Positions 49,758 to 59,917 of a DNA stretch of 64,000 nucleotides are shown piece by piece (position 1 is the first letter of the stretch; every line of letters starts with the position of its first letter). Location: NCBI RefSeq assembly GCF_003854275.1, contig NZ_QTQP01000020.1:1-64000 (forward strand). The letters run 5' to 3'. Made by a program: the position numbers and the translations under genes. Source of the DNA: Burkholderia sp. Bp8963. Lineage in GTDB: Bacteria > Pseudomonadota > Gammaproteobacteria > Burkholderiales > Burkholderiaceae. Under the pieces are notes generated by a model. The model saw nothing but the letters and a program-made list of their open reading frames with translations. It ran no database searches and was not told the origin of the DNA.

Positions 49758-52355
49758 TTACGAGCCGGTCTTGCGCGTCGTCGTCTTGCGCGCGGCGGTC
49801 TTGCGAGCCGGCGCCGGTTTCTCTTCTGCGCCTTCCGTCACCGTTTCCGCTTCCTTTGTCGAGGATTTCGCGGTCTTCTTCGCGGCAGCCGCCTTCGGCT
49901 CCTTCTTCTCGAATTCGAAGCCGATCTTGCCGTCCGGCTGCTTCACGAGATACGCCTTGAAGTTGCGGCCCGTACGCGACGACTTGAAGTTCGGCAGCAG
50001 GTCGGTGCGGCCGTCGGCAAGCAGCTTGCCCATCTGTTCGCGGGTGATTTCCTGCTGCAGGATCACCTTGCCCGAGCGGAAGTCGCAAGTCTTCGGGTTT
50101 GCAACCGAGTGCTCGCATACGTAGCTCATCCCGTGCTCGAACACGCGGCCCTTGCACTTCGGGCATGCGCCGACCGGCTCCTGTGCGGAGAAGTCCGGCG
50201 CTTCGCCTTCCTCGCCGCCCTGGTCCTGGCCGAAATCGAACTCGAGCTTGTAGTTCTTCGTCTCGTCGTCGAACGACAGCTTCAGGATCGCCGAGAACGG
50301 CCGCCCCATCTTGCTGCGGAAGCCGGACAGCGGGCCGATTTCCTTCTTCTGCAGCAGCTCCTCGACTTCCGCGATCTCGAACTGCCGGCTGCCCGGGATC
50401 TTCGAGATCGAGAATTCGCACTTCGTGCACGCGAAGCGGCGGTAGTTTTCCTTAACCTGGCCGCCGCAGTTCGGGCACGGCGTCTCGAGCGTCGCGTAAT
50501 CGCCGGGGATCGTGTCGGAATCGTATTCCTTCGCGCGCTTGACGATCTGCTGCGTCATGCGGGCGATTTCCTGCATGAACGCGTCGCGCCCGAGGTTGCC
50601 GCGTTCCATCTGCGACAGCTTGTATTCCCATTCGCCGGTGAGTTCCGGCGCGGTCAGTTCCTTCACGCCGAGCCCGCGCAGCAGCGTCATCAGCTGGAAT
50701 GCCTTCGCGGTCGGAATCAGCTCGCGGCCTTCGCGCACGAGGTATTTCTCGCCGAGCAGGCCTTCGATGATCGCCGCGCGCGTGGCCGGCGTGCCGAGCC
50801 CCTTCGCGGCCATCGCCTCGCGCAGCTCGTCGTCCTCGACCAGCTTGCCCGCGCCTTCCATCGCGGAGAGCAGCGTCGCTTCCGAGTAGCGAGCAGGCGG
50901 TTTCGTCACGAGCGCGACCGCGGCAATCTCGTCCGTCTTCACCTTCTCGTCCTTCTGCACCGGCACGAGGTTGGCGTCCGCGCCTTCGGCGTCGCGGCCG
51001 TACACCTGCAGCCAGCCCGGCTCGATGAGTACCTTGCCCTCGGTCTTGAAGTGATGGCCGACGACTTCGGTGATCCGCGTCGTGACGCGGTATTCCGCGG
51101 CCGGGAAGAACACGGCGAGGAAGCGCTTCACGACCATGTCGTACAGCTTCTGCTCGGGCTCGGACAGCGATTTCGGCGCCTGCAGCGTCGGGATGATTGC
51201 GAAGTGGTCGCTGATCTTCGAGTTGTCGAAGATCCGCTTGTTCGGCTTCACCCAGCCCTTGTCGAGCACCTGCTTCGCATGCGGCAGGTAGTTGTGGCTC
51301 TCCTTGAGCATCTCGAGCGTCGACTTGACCGTCGCAATGTAGTCTTCCGGCAGCGCGCGCGCGTCGGTACGCGGGTAGGTCAGCACCTTGTGCTTTTCAT
51401 ACAGCGCCTGCGCGAGGCCGAGCGTGTTCTTCGCGGAGAAGCCGAAGCGGCTGTTTGCCTCGCGCTGCAGGCTCGTCAGGTCGAACAGCAGCGGCGACAG
51501 CTGCGTCGACGGCTTCGATTCCTCGCTGACCGTGCCGACCTGGTCGCGGCAGGCCGCGACGATCGTTTCGGCGGCGGGCAGGCTCCAGAGGCGCGAGTCG
51601 CGCTTTTCCGGATCGAATTCGTCGCGCTTGAATTTCGGGTCGTACCACTTGCCTTCGTAGAAGCCGCCCGCGCATGCGAACGCCGCCTTCACTTCCCAGT
51701 AGTCGCGCGGGACGAAGCGGCGGATCTTCTCTTCGCGTTCGACGACGATCGACAGCGTTGGCGTCTGAACGCGACCGACGGTGGTCAGGAAGAAGCCGCC
51801 GCCCTTGCTGTTGAACGCGGTCATCGCACGGGTGCCGTTGATCCCGACGAGCCAGTCCGCTTCCGAGCGGCAGCGCGCGGCATCGGCGAGCGGCTGCATG
51901 TCCGAATCGCTGCGCAGGTGCGCGAAGCCGTCGCGGATTGCCTGCGGGGTCATCGACTGCAGCCACAGGCGCTGGACCGGCTGCTTCGCCTTCGCGTGCT
52001 GCACGATCAGGCGGAAGATCAGCTCGCCTTCGCGCCCCGCGTCACATGCGTTGATCAGCTGGTCGACGTCCTTGCGCTTCATCAGCTTGGTCAGCACCTT
52101 GAGGCGCGACTCGCTCTTCGCGATCGGGTTCAGGTCGAAATGCGGCGGAATGACGGGCAGGTGCGCGAAGCTCCACTTGCCGCGCTTGACCTCGTATTCC
52201 TCCGGGGCAGCGATTTCCAGCAGGTGGCCGACAGCGGACGACAGGACGTACTCGTCGCTCTCGTAGTATTCGTCATGCTTGGTAAAGCCACCCAAAGCGC
52301 GCGCGATGTCGTTCGCGACAGAAGGCTTTTCCGCAATGATCAGAGCTTTGGACAT
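49758..52355 (-). CDS. topB: DNA topoisomerase III
   Basis: This 865-residue type IA topoisomerase decatenates DNA. It has the TOPRIM start MSKALIIAEKPSVANDIARALGG and CDAGREGELIFRLI. The catalytic Tyr327 is in LTYPRTD. GRVQTPTLSIVVEREE and a C-terminal region with zinc ribbons (CPNCGGQV…CTKCEF and CPKCKGRV…) are present, then a basic Lys/Ala/Thr tail (last 50 residues). It ends convergent with the LysR gene. The length is typical of the Burkholderia enzyme with its extra C-terminal domain. Confidence 0.95.
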   Translation of the reverse strand: MSKALIIAEKPSVANDIARALGGFTKHDEYYESDEYVLSSAVGHLLEIAAPEEYEVKRGKWSFAHLPVIPPHFDLNPIAKSESRLKVLTKLMKRKDVDQLINACDAGREGELIFRLIVQHAKAKQPVQRLWLQSMTPQAIRDGFAHLRSDSDMQPLADAARCRSEADWLVGINGTRAMTAFNSKGGGFFLTTVGRVQTPTLSIVVEREEKIRRFVPRDYWEVKAAFACAGGFYEGKWYDPKFKRDEFDPEKRDSRLWSLPAAETIVAACRDQVGTVSEESKPSTQLSPLLFDLTSLQREANSRFGFSAKNTLGLAQALYEKHKVLTYPRTDARALPEDYIATVKSTLEMLKESHNYLPHAKQVLDKGWVKPNKRIFDNSKISDHFAIIPTLQAPKSLSEPEQKLYDMVVKRFLAVFFPAAEYRVTTRITEVVGHHFKTEGKVLIEPGWLQVYGRDAEGADANLVPVQKDEKVKTDEIAAVALVTKPPARYSEATLLSAMEGAGKLVEDDELREAMAAKGLGTPATRAAIIEGLLGEKYLVREGRELIPTAKAFQLMTLLRGLGVKELTAPELTGEWEYKLSQMERGNLGRDAFMQEIARMTQQIVKRAKEYDSDTIPGDYATLETPCPNCGGQVKENYRRFACTKCEFSISKIPGSRQFEIAEVEELLQKKEIGPLSGFRSKMGRPFSAILKLSFDDETKNYKLEFDFGQDQGGEEGEAPDFSAQEPVGACPKCKGRVFEHGMSYVCEHSVANPKTCDFRSGKVILQQEITREQMGKLLADGRTDLLPNFKSSRTGRNFKAYLVKQPDGKIGFEFEKKEPKAAAAKKTAKSSTKEAETVTEGAEEKPAPARKTAARKTTTRKTGS

Positions 52356-52546
52356 GACTGTGTGTGTTGGTAGACCGGGTGTGCCGGTTGTGGGTCCCTT
52401 TTACGACGGCTTTATAGCACACGGCGCCGTGACGGCGGCTCGGCGTGCAAAAAGCGGCTCATCATAGTGGGGGGCCGTGACGGCGGCAAGCGTGCGGCGC
52501 GGCGGGATGCGCTTTCGTGCGAAATACCGCTGCGCCGGCATACGGC

Positions 52547-52927
52547 TCAGGCCTCGACGTTCAGGATGTTGCGCAATTTCGGTGCATGCGGCACGCCTGG
52601 CAGCGCGGTCAGGTCGGACAGCATCCGGTCGACGATGGCCGCGTGCGGCAGCACCGTGCCGAAGAAGCGCGCGGCGTTGGCGTCCTCGATCAGGATCGTC
52701 GGGAAATTCTCGACGTCGAGATCGTCGAGCTGGTCGGCATGCGTTTCGATGTCGATCCACGCGAAGCACATGTCGGGATGCGTGTCGGCGAGCTGGTCGA
52801 AGGCTGTACGGTAGTCGCGGCACGTGCCGCACCATTCGGCGCACAGGCAGGCGACGAGCAGCGTATCGGGATGGCGCAGGCGCTCGGCGATACGATCCGC
52901 GTCGGTGTCGAGATTCAGCGCGGGCAT
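52547..52927 (-). CDS. Thioredoxin-fold protein
   Basis: This 126-residue protein has a Cys-Gly-Thr-Cys active site (CAEWCGTCRDYRTAF, Cys33 and Cys36) followed by IDIETHADQLDDLDVENFPTILI (cis-Pro region). No signal peptide is seen, so it is cytosolic. It is a thiol reductase or reductant carrier with an unknown partner. The ATG at 52927 is the natural start; a much longer open frame upstream overlaps dprA. It is probably transcribed with dprA, which ends 37 nt upstream of it. Confidence 0.88.
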   Translation of the reverse strand: MPALNLDTDADRIAERLRHPDTLLVACLCAEWCGTCRDYRTAFDQLADTHPDMCFAWIDIETHADQLDDLDVENFPTILIEDANAARFFGTVLPHAAIVDRMLSDLTALPGVPHAPKLRNILNVEA

Positions 52928-52964
52928 GGGTTTCCTTGCAGGTCGGCGGGCGGCTCGGCCGCCC

Positions 52965-54248
52965 CTATGCGCGGGAATGTAGCACGCCGCGCGCGGGTGG
53001 GGTGGCCGCCGCGTCGAGCCGGGCGAAGCGGCCGCCCGGCACGCTGGCGACGCGGCCGGCCAGTTCGAGCGCGAGAAGCGCGCAGTGGAGGGCGTCGTCG
53101 GACAGGCCGGTGTGCTCGGCCAGCCACTCGTAGGTAACGGGGTCATACCCCAGTGCGGCGAGGACGAGTTGCTCGGTTTTGCCGCATAAGGCGGGCGTGG
53201 CGGACGGCCTGGTGCCGCCGTCTGCGGGGGAGTTTGTGTCGGTCACGGAGGCCAGGTTTGGCCCCGCATCGGCATCCGCACCAACACCGGCAGATGAACC
53301 GATGGCTGTCGCGGCATCCGTTTCCGCGTTGCCCGGTGCGCCGCGTGACCATTCGCTCAGCCCGTATTCGTCGAGAACGTCGTCAGGCGTCGCGGTGAGT
53401 TTCGCGCCGTCGCGGATCAGCGCGTGACATCCGTGCGCGAGCGGTGCATGGATCGAACCCGGCACCGCGAACACATCGCGCCCCATTTCGTTCGCGAGCC
53501 GCGCTGTAATCAGCGAGCCGGAGCGCGGCGCGGCCTCGACGACGAGCACGCCGCTCGCCAGCGCGGCGATCAGCCGGTTGCGTTGCGGAAAGTGCGATGC
53601 GCGGCCCGGCGTGCCGAGCGGCCATTCCGACACGATCGCGCCGTGTGCGGCGATTTCGTGCGCGAGCGCGCGATGCCGCGCGGGGTAGACGAGGTCGGCG
53701 CCGGTGCCGATCACCGCGATGGTGCCCGACCGTCCGTCCAGCCCGCCTCGGTGCGCAGCGCCGTCGATCCCGAGTGCGAGGCCGGAAATGATCGCGAGCC
53801 CCGCGTCGGCCAGCACGCGCGCGAAGTGCGTCGCGTCGGCGAGCCCCTGCGGCGTCGCGTGGCGGCTGCCGACGATCGCGATACTGCGCGCGTGCAGCAG
53901 CGCAACCCGGCCCTTTACATATAGCAGCGGCGGCGGATCGTGCAGGTCGAGGAGCCGCGGCGGGTAGGCCGGGTCGCCGAACGTGACGATGCGGTTGCCT
54001 GGCGCATCGAGCCACGCGAGCGTCGCGTCGGTGCGTGCGTCGAGATCGTCCCGCAGGCTGTCCCGCACCGCTTGCGCGGCCGCCGGGCTGCTCGCCGCGG
54101 CGAGCGCGTCGTCCGGTGCGTCGAGCAGCGCGGCCGGCGAGCCGAACGCATCGAGCAATACGCGCAGCACGGCGGGCCTCAGGCCGGGCGCGTCCGCGAG
54201 CCGCAGCCATGCGCGCAGTTCGGCGACGCTCAGCGCTTGCGGCGACAT
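52965..54248 (-). CDS. dprA: DNA-processing protein DprA (Smf)
   Basis: This 427-residue protein loads RecA on incoming single-stranded DNA during transformation. The Rossmann-like core is GSRHATPQGLADATHFARVLADAGLAIISGLALGIDGAAHRGGL, then GTGADLVYPARHRAL and PGSIHAPLAHGCHALIRDGA. A C-terminal winged-helix-like domain (about 360-425) follows a low-complexity Ala/Asp linker of about 45 residues. AAGGGG precedes the chosen ATG; the frame extends 15 codons upstream without a ribosome-binding site. Confidence 0.95.
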   Translation of the reverse strand: MSPQALSVAELRAWLRLADAPGLRPAVLRVLLDAFGSPAALLDAPDDALAAASSPAAAQAVRDSLRDDLDARTDATLAWLDAPGNRIVTFGDPAYPPRLLDLHDPPPLLYVKGRVALLHARSIAIVGSRHATPQGLADATHFARVLADAGLAIISGLALGIDGAAHRGGLDGRSGTIAVIGTGADLVYPARHRALAHEIAAHGAIVSEWPLGTPGRASHFPQRNRLIAALASGVLVVEAAPRSGSLITARLANEMGRDVFAVPGSIHAPLAHGCHALIRDGAKLTATPDDVLDEYGLSEWSRGAPGNAETDAATAIGSSAGVGADADAGPNLASVTDTNSPADGGTRPSATPALCGKTEQLVLAALGYDPVTYEWLAEHTGLSDDALHCALLALELAGRVASVPGGRFARLDAAATPPARGVLHSRA

Positions 54249-54475
54249 GAGAGCCCCTTGGAGCGCAGCGGCCAGCGGGCCGCGTGTCGCCATGTTAAAA
54301 TTTTCATCATCCGAAATAACTCGAGAGGCCGCGCGCAGGCGTGCGGCCGGTTGCAGGAGGCGCGATCCGCGAGCGTTGATACGCCGTGTATCCGCCTCAT
54401 CTTCTTTGCATCCTGGCGGCTGCGCCAGCTGGCCGGATGGCCGACGCGACGAGCCGCCCCACCGATTACCGAACC

Positions 54476-54979
54476 ATGGCTTTGCTCAACATTCTTCATT
54501 ACCCCGACAAGCGGCTGCACAAGGTCGCCAAGCCGGTCGACCAGGTCGACGACCGGATCCGCAAGCTCGTCGCCGACATGGCCGAGACCATGTATGCCGC
54601 GCCGGGCATCGGCCTTGCCGCGACGCAGGTCGACGTGCACGAGCGCGTGATCGTGATCGACATCTCCGAGGACAAGAGCGAACTGCGCGCCTTCATCAAT
54701 CCCGAGCTCGTCTGGTCGAGCGACGCGAAGAAGATCTACGAGGAAGGGTGCCTGTCGGTACCGGGCGTCTACGACGAAGTCGAGCGTCCGGACCGCGTGC
54801 GTGTGCGCGCGCTCAATGAAAAGGGCGAGACGTTCGAGCTCGACTGCGAGGGCCTGCTGGCCGTATGCATCCAGCACGAGATGGATCACCTGATGGGCCG
54901 CGTGTTCGTCGAATACCTGTCGACGCTCAAGCAGAGCCGTATCAAGTCGAAGATGAAGAAACTCGAACGCGCGATGTGA
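54476..54979 (+). CDS. def: Peptide deformylase
   Basis: This 167-residue metallohydrolase removes the formyl group from nascent N-terminal Met. All three motifs are present: GIGLAATQ (residues 43-50 region), EGCLSVPG (metal Cys) and QHEMDHLMG (metal His pair and catalytic Glu). The family start [14 protein letters not shown] fixes the ATG at 54476; 30 upstream codons are rejected. It begins the operon def-fmt, with fmt 34 nt downstream. Confidence 0.97.
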   Translation: MALLNILHYPDKRLHKVAKPVDQVDDRIRKLVADMAETMYAAPGIGLAATQVDVHERVIVIDISEDKSELRAFINPELVWSSDAKKIYEEGCLSVPGVYDEVERPDRVRVRALNEKGETFELDCEGLLAVCIQHEMDHLMGRVFVEYLSTLKQSRIKSKMKKLERAM

Positions 54980-55013
54980 CGCGCGTTCGCCCTGCCTGAT
55001 CCCGATCGTTGAC

Positions 55014-55997
55014 ATGACACATTCGTTGCGCGTCATTTTTGCCGGCACGCCGGAATTCGCCGCGGCCGCGCTCGCCGCGATCCACGCGGCCGGATTTCCG
55101 GTGCCGCTCGTCCTCACGCAGCCGGACCGCCCCGCCGGGCGCGGGATGAAGCTGCAGGCGAGCGCCGTGAAGTGCCATGCCGTCGAGCATGGGATGCCCG
55201 TCGCCCAGCCGCCGTCGCTGCGCCGCGCGGGCAAGTATCCGGCCGAGGCGGCGGAAGCGATCGAGCTGTTGCGCGCGACCCCGCACGACGTGATGGTGGT
55301 CGCCGCCTACGGCCTGCTGCTGCCGCAGGAGGTGCTCGACATTCCGCGCCACGGCTGCATCAACATCCACGCATCGTTGCTGCCGCGCTGGCGCGGCGCG
55401 GCGCCGATCCATCGCGCGATCGAGGCAGGCGATGCGGAGACGGGCGTCACGCTGATGCAGATGGATGCCGGGCTCGATACCGGCGCGATGCTGCACGAAG
55501 CGCGCGTGGCGATTGCGCCCGACGACACGACCGCGACGCTGCATGACAAGCTCGCCGCCGAAGGCGCGCGGCTCATCGTCGATGCACTGGTGCAACTCGA
55601 ACGCACCGGCAGCCTGCCGTCGACGCCGCAGCCGGCCGCCGGCGTGACCTATGCGGAAAAGATCGGCAAGCACGAGGCCGTGCTCGACTGGCGCAAGCCC
55701 GCGGACGTGCTGGCGCGCCAGGTGCGCGCGTTCGACCCGTTTCCGGGCGGTGTCGCGACGCTCGACGGAGCGGCGCTCAAGCTGTGGGCGGCGGAACCCG
55801 TCGCGGCGCGCGGCGACGCGGTGCCCGGCACGATCGTCGACGCGGGGCAGGATGGCGTCGTCGTTGCATGCGGCACGGGCGCGCTGCGCGTGACCCAGCT
55901 GCAGAAGCCGGGCGGCAAGCGGCTGCCGGCACGCGAATTTCTGGCCGGCTCGCCGCTCGCCGCAGGCCAGCGGTTCACGCTTTCCGACGCGTCCTGA
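55014..55997 (+). CDS. fmt: Methionyl-tRNA formyltransferase
   Basis: This 327-residue enzyme formylates initiator Met-tRNA using 10-formyl-THF. Motifs are [28 protein letters not shown], the catalytic [20 protein letters not shown] and METG-like [20 protein letters not shown]-terminal OB-like domain (about 210-325) follows. It follows def, the enzyme that reverses its action, in the normal order. Confidence 0.97.
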   Translation: MTHSLRVIFAGTPEFAAAALAAIHAAGFPVPLVLTQPDRPAGRGMKLQASAVKCHAVEHGMPVAQPPSLRRAGKYPAEAAEAIELLRATPHDVMVVAAYGLLLPQEVLDIPRHGCINIHASLLPRWRGAAPIHRAIEAGDAETGVTLMQMDAGLDTGAMLHEARVAIAPDDTTATLHDKLAAEGARLIVDALVQLERTGSLPSTPQPAAGVTYAEKIGKHEAVLDWRKPADVLARQVRAFDPFPGGVATLDGAALKLWAAEPVAARGDAVPGTIVDAGQDGVVVACGTGALRVTQLQKPGGKRLPAREFLAGSPLAAGQRFTLSDAS

Positions 55998-56108
55998 GCG
56001 CCATTTGACGCGGCCCGCCGCAGGTGCGCAATCGGCCGGACGGCCGAGTCGCGCCACACGGCGGGCGCGCGTAGAATTTCTGTGCGCTCCTCCGGTTCCG
56101 AGGTTTTC

Positions 56109-56750
56109 ATGCTTGGCATTACCCATTTCGGCTTCTTCCTGCTGGCGGTTTTTCTGCTCAACGTCACGCCGGGGCCCGACACCGCGTATATCGTCGGCCG
56201 CAGCGTCGCGCAGGGGCGCGGCGCGGGGCTGATGTCCGCGCTCGGCATCTCCGCCGGCTGCTGCGTGCATGCGCTAGCGTGCGCGTTCGGCCTGACCGCG
56301 CTGCTGGCCGCGTCGGCCACGGCGTTCACGGTGATCAAGCTGGTGGGGGCCGCGTACCTGATCTATCTGGGCGTGCGGATGATCATCGCGAAGCAGGCTG
56401 CCGGGGCCGGCGCTGCACCGGCTGCGCCGGTCGTGGCCGCGAAGCCGCTGCGCCAGCTGTTCATGCAGGGCTTCTGGACGAACGTGCTGAATCCGAAGGT
56501 CGTGCTGTTCTTCGTGTCCTTCTTCCCGCAGTTCGTGTCGGCCGACAGCGCGCACAAGGCGCTGGCGTTCCTGACCCTCGGCGGGGTGTTCGTCGTGATG
56601 AGCACGCTCTGGAACAGCATGCTCGCGTGGGTCGCGGGCAGCGTGACGCGCCGTTTTTCCGGCAAGCCGGGCGTCAGGAAGTGGCTCGACCGGACGGTCG
56701 GCAGCGCGTTCGTCGGGCTGGGCCTCCGGCTTGCGGCGTCGCAGCGCTGA
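56109..56750 (+). CDS. LysE/RhtB-family amino-acid exporter
   Basis: This 213-residue inner-membrane protein has about six TMs. It has the family signature NVTPGPDTAYIVGRSVAQGRGAGLMSALGISAG at residues about 15-47 and FWTNVLNPKVVLFFVSFFPQFV in the centre. It exports amino acids or related metabolites with unknown substrate. The ATG at 56109 starts the first TM; nine extra upstream codons are open. It lies between fmt and htpX on the same strand. Confidence 0.88.
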   Translation: MLGITHFGFFLLAVFLLNVTPGPDTAYIVGRSVAQGRGAGLMSALGISAGCCVHALACAFGLTALLAASATAFTVIKLVGAAYLIYLGVRMIIAKQAAGAGAAPAAPVVAAKPLRQLFMQGFWTNVLNPKVVLFFVSFFPQFVSADSAHKALAFLTLGGVFVVMSTLWNSMLAWVAGSVTRRFSGKPGVRKWLDRTVGSAFVGLGLRLAASQR

Positions 56751-56856
56751 GATTGAATTTTTTCGATACGTACTCATCTAACAAACCGCTTACAATTTTT
56801 CGCCGTGCCCGGGTGAGGCAACCGGCGGGAGTCGCATTCGGATAAGGAGTCGACGT

Positions 56857-57714
56857 ATGTTCAATTGGGTCAAAACGGCGATGCTGATGGCCGCGATCAC
56901 GGCCCTGTTCATCGTGATCGGCGGCATGATCGGCGGATCGCGCGGTATGACGATCGCGCTGCTGTTCGCGCTCGGCATGAATTTCTTTTCTTACTGGTTC
57001 TCCGACAAGTTGGTGCTGCGCATGTACAACGCGCAGGAAGTCGACGAGAACACGGCGCCGCAGTTCTACCGGATGGTGCGCGAGCTGGCGACGCGCGCGA
57101 ACCTGCCGATGCCGCGCGTCTACCTGATCAACGAAGACGCGCCGAACGCGTTCGCGACGGGCCGCAACCCCGAACACGCGGCCGTCGCGGCGACGACGGG
57201 CATCCTGCGCGTGCTGTCGGAGCGCGAGATGCGCGGCGTGATGGCGCACGAGCTCGCGCACGTGAAGCACCGTGACATCCTGATCTCGACGATCACCGCA
57301 ACGATGGCGGGCGCGATCTCGGCACTCGCGAACTTCGCGATGTTCTTCGGCGGTCGCGACGAGAACGGCCGTCCGGCCAACCCGATCGCCGGCATCGCGG
57401 TCGCGCTGCTCGCGCCGATCGCGGGCGCGCTGATCCAGATGGCGATCTCGCGGGCGCGCGAATTCGAGGCCGATCGCGGTGGTGCGCAGATTTCCGGCGA
57501 TCCGCAGGCGCTCGCGTCGGCGCTCGACAAGATCCACCGCTACGCGGCGGGCATTCCGTTCCCGGCGGCCGAGGAGCATCCGGCCACCGCGCAGATGATG
57601 ATCATGAACCCGCTGCACGGCGGCGGCCTGCAGAACCTGTTCTCGACGCACCCGGCCACCGAGGAGCGCATCGCGCGCCTGATGGAAATGGCGCGGACGG
57701 GGCGCTTCGACTAA
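56857..57714 (+). CDS. htpX: Membrane zinc metalloprotease HtpX
   Basis: This 285-residue M48 protease of the inner membrane degrades misfolded membrane proteins. Two N-terminal TMs (about 8-27 and 33-50) precede the zinc motif HELAHVKH (HExxH). A further TM pair is at about 145-205. The third ligand Glu lies in [18 protein letters not shown] precedes the ATG. Heat-shock control is known for the family; no clear sigma-32 promoter was found. Confidence 0.96.
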   Translation: MFNWVKTAMLMAAITALFIVIGGMIGGSRGMTIALLFALGMNFFSYWFSDKLVLRMYNAQEVDENTAPQFYRMVRELATRANLPMPRVYLINEDAPNAFATGRNPEHAAVAATTGILRVLSEREMRGVMAHELAHVKHRDILISTITATMAGAISALANFAMFFGGRDENGRPANPIAGIAVALLAPIAGALIQMAISRAREFEADRGGAQISGDPQALASALDKIHRYAAGIPFPAAEEHPATAQMMIMNPLHGGGLQNLFSTHPATEERIARLMEMARTGRFD

Positions 57715-57926
57715 GTTCCCCCTGTCGTACCGTGCGTGGTCGTCACCGTCGCGCACGCTCGACCCACCCCGCATGCTTCGTGCTGCGGGGTGTTCTGTTT
57801 CTGCGTCTCGAAAAGAGGGGCGCATGGTCACACGCTACAATGCCCGGTTTGGGATCGCGGCGGCCGGGCCTTGCCTTGAGTGAGCCGTCAGCCGCGCCCC
57901 CCGCCGCTTGCCGACGCTTCGCTCCA

Positions 57927-59330
57927 ATGACACGAACCCGCTCCTCCGCCAAATCATCGTCCAGCCGTCCGGCTCACCTGCCCGCGTTGCACGTCGCGCC
58001 CGATTCGCTCGGCTTTGCGCTCGACGCGGCGGCGCAGGCGGTCGACGCGGTGCGCCGCGGCACCGCGCTGCCGGGGGCGCTGGCGACGGTGTTCGCGGGC
58101 ATGGCGTCCGGCGCGCAGGCGCTTGCGCGCGGCGCGACACAGGATGTCGCGTACCGGACGATGCGGCGCCTCGGCAGCGCCGACTGGCTGATCGGCCGAC
58201 TCGTCAGCAAGGCGCCGCCCGCGCATATTCATGGCGTGCTCACCTGCGCGATCGCGCTGCTGCTCGACGATGCCGACACGGCCGCGTACCCGGCATTCAC
58301 CGTCGTCGACCAGGCCGTGACCGCAATCGGCGCGCGCCGCGAGTTCGTGTTCGCCAAGGGGATGGTCAACGCGGTGTTGCGGCGCTTCCTGCGTGAACGC
58401 GCGACGCTCGTCGCGGCGATGCAGGACGATCCGGTCGCGCGCTGGAACTACCGTACATGGTGGGTCGACGCGGTGAAGGCCGCATGGTCCGACGACTGGC
58501 AGGCGATGCTTGCAGCCGGCGACCGTCCCGGCCCGCTCACGTTGCGCGTGAACGCACGCCGCGCGACGGTCGACGCGTACCTCGATACGCTGCGCACGCA
58601 CGGGATCGACGCGGCCGCGATCGGCAAGCACGCGGTGCGGCTCGCGTCGGCGCTGCCGGTCGATCGCATCCCGGGCTTTGCCGACGGCGTCGTGTCGGTG
58701 CAGGACGCCGGCGCGCAGCTCGCTGCCGAGTGGCTCGGCGCGGCCGACGGGATGCGTGTGCTCGACGCGTGCGCGGCGCCCGGCGGCAAGACCGGGCACA
58801 TACTCGAGCTTGCCGACGCGGAGGTCGTTGCGCTCGAAAGCGACGCGACCCGCGCAGCGCGCATCGGCGAGAATCTCGCGCGCCTGTCGCTCGTCGCGGA
58901 CGTGCGTGTCGGCGATGCGGGCGCGCCCGGCGACTGGCACGACGGCCGGCCGTTCGACCGCATTCTCGCCGACGTGCCTTGCTCGGCATCCGGTATCGTG
59001 CGCCGTCATCCCGACATTCGCTGGCTGCGCCGTGCAGCCGACATCCCGGCGCTCGTCGCCGAGCAGCGCCGCATCCTGTCGGCGCTGTGGCCGCTCGTGA
59101 AGCCGGGCGGCGAACTGCTTTACGTCACGTGCTCGATCTTCCCGGAAGAAGGCGAGCAGCAGGCGCGCTGGTTTGAAGCGGCCTGTGAAGATGCGGTACG
59201 ATTGGACGCGCCCGGCCAGCTGCTGCCGCGCGCCGTGCCGGGCGGAGCGCAGGACGGTTCGGCCGCGAGCGCACTCGACCCGACCACCGATCACGACGGA
59301 TTTTTCTACGCGCGGTTTCAGAAACGGTGA
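57927..59330 (+). CDS. rsmB: 16S rRNA (cytosine-967-C5)-methyltransferase
   Basis: This 467-residue protein methylates C967 of 16S rRNA. An N-terminal NusB-like domain (about 35-180) is followed by the SAM-dependent MTase. That domain has ACAAPGGKTGHILELAD (motif I), DVPCSASGIVRRHPDIRW (catalytic Cys in PC) and YVTCSIFPEEGEQQ (second Cys). The ATG at 57927 is chosen; the frame is open 65 codons upstream with no homology. Its stop overlaps the GTG start of the DUF4390 gene. Confidence 0.94.
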   Translation: MTRTRSSAKSSSSRPAHLPALHVAPDSLGFALDAAAQAVDAVRRGTALPGALATVFAGMASGAQALARGATQDVAYRTMRRLGSADWLIGRLVSKAPPAHIHGVLTCAIALLLDDADTAAYPAFTVVDQAVTAIGARREFVFAKGMVNAVLRRFLRERATLVAAMQDDPVARWNYRTWWVDAVKAAWSDDWQAMLAAGDRPGPLTLRVNARRATVDAYLDTLRTHGIDAAAIGKHAVRLASALPVDRIPGFADGVVSVQDAGAQLAAEWLGAADGMRVLDACAAPGGKTGHILELADAEVVALESDATRAARIGENLARLSLVADVRVGDAGAPGDWHDGRPFDRILADVPCSASGIVRRHPDIRWLRRAADIPALVAEQRRILSALWPLVKPGGELLYVTCSIFPEEGEQQARWFEAACEDAVRLDAPGQLLPRAVPGGAQDGSAASALDPTTDHDGFFYARFQKR

Positions 59331-59917
59331 CGATCAAACGCCTTTTTCCACTCCGGCTCGCGACCGTGCTGATGGTCGCGCTGACGCTGTGCCTGGCCTT
59401 CGCGATGCCGGCACGCGCCGAATCGATCGCCGTGCAGCGTGCGTCGCTGCAAGCCGACGGCAGCGGCTGGAGCCTCGACGCCCGCTTCGACTTCGACCTG
59501 AACGCGAACCTCGAGGACGCCGTCAACAAGGGCATTCCGCTTTACTTCACGACCGACTTCGAGCTGAGCCGCGCGCGCTGGTACTGGTTCGACGAGCAGC
59601 CGGTGTCGGTGTCGCAGACGATCCGCCTGTCGTTCCAGCCGCTCACACGCGAATACCGCGTGTCGACGGGGGGGCTGCAACTCGGCTTCGCGACGCTGAA
59701 GGACGCGCTTGCGGTCGTCAAGCACATCACATCGTGGCACGTGATCGACCGCAACCAGGTGCACCAGGGCGAGACTTATACGGCCTCGGTGCGGATGCAG
59801 CTCGATACGGCGCTGATGCCGAAGCCGTTCCAGGTCGACGCGGTCAACAACCGCGACTGGGCGCTCGCGTCGGACTGGAAGCGCTTTACCTTCACGGTGG
59901 CCGAACGTGCTAAATAA
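59327..59917 (+). CDS. DUF4390 family exported protein
   Basis: This 196-residue protein has a signal peptide (VTIKRLFPLRLATVLMVALTLCLAFAMPARA, cleavage after ARA). A mature beta-rich domain contains DFDLNANLEDAVNKGIPLYFTTDFELSRARWYWFDE and a central LSFQPLTREYRVSTGGLQLGFATL, typical of DUF4390. It is conserved upstream of this kinase gene in beta-proteobacteria, suggesting a periplasmic partner of the kinase (inference). Its GTG overlaps the rsmB stop, and its end overlaps the kinase start. Confidence 0.88.
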   Translation: MTIKRLFPLRLATVLMVALTLCLAFAMPARAESIAVQRASLQADGSGWSLDARFDFDLNANLEDAVNKGIPLYFTTDFELSRARWYWFDEQPVSVSQTIRLSFQPLTREYRVSTGGLQLGFATLKDALAVVKHITSWHVIDRNQVHQGETYTASVRMQLDTALMPKPFQVDAVNNRDWALASDWKRFTFTVAERAK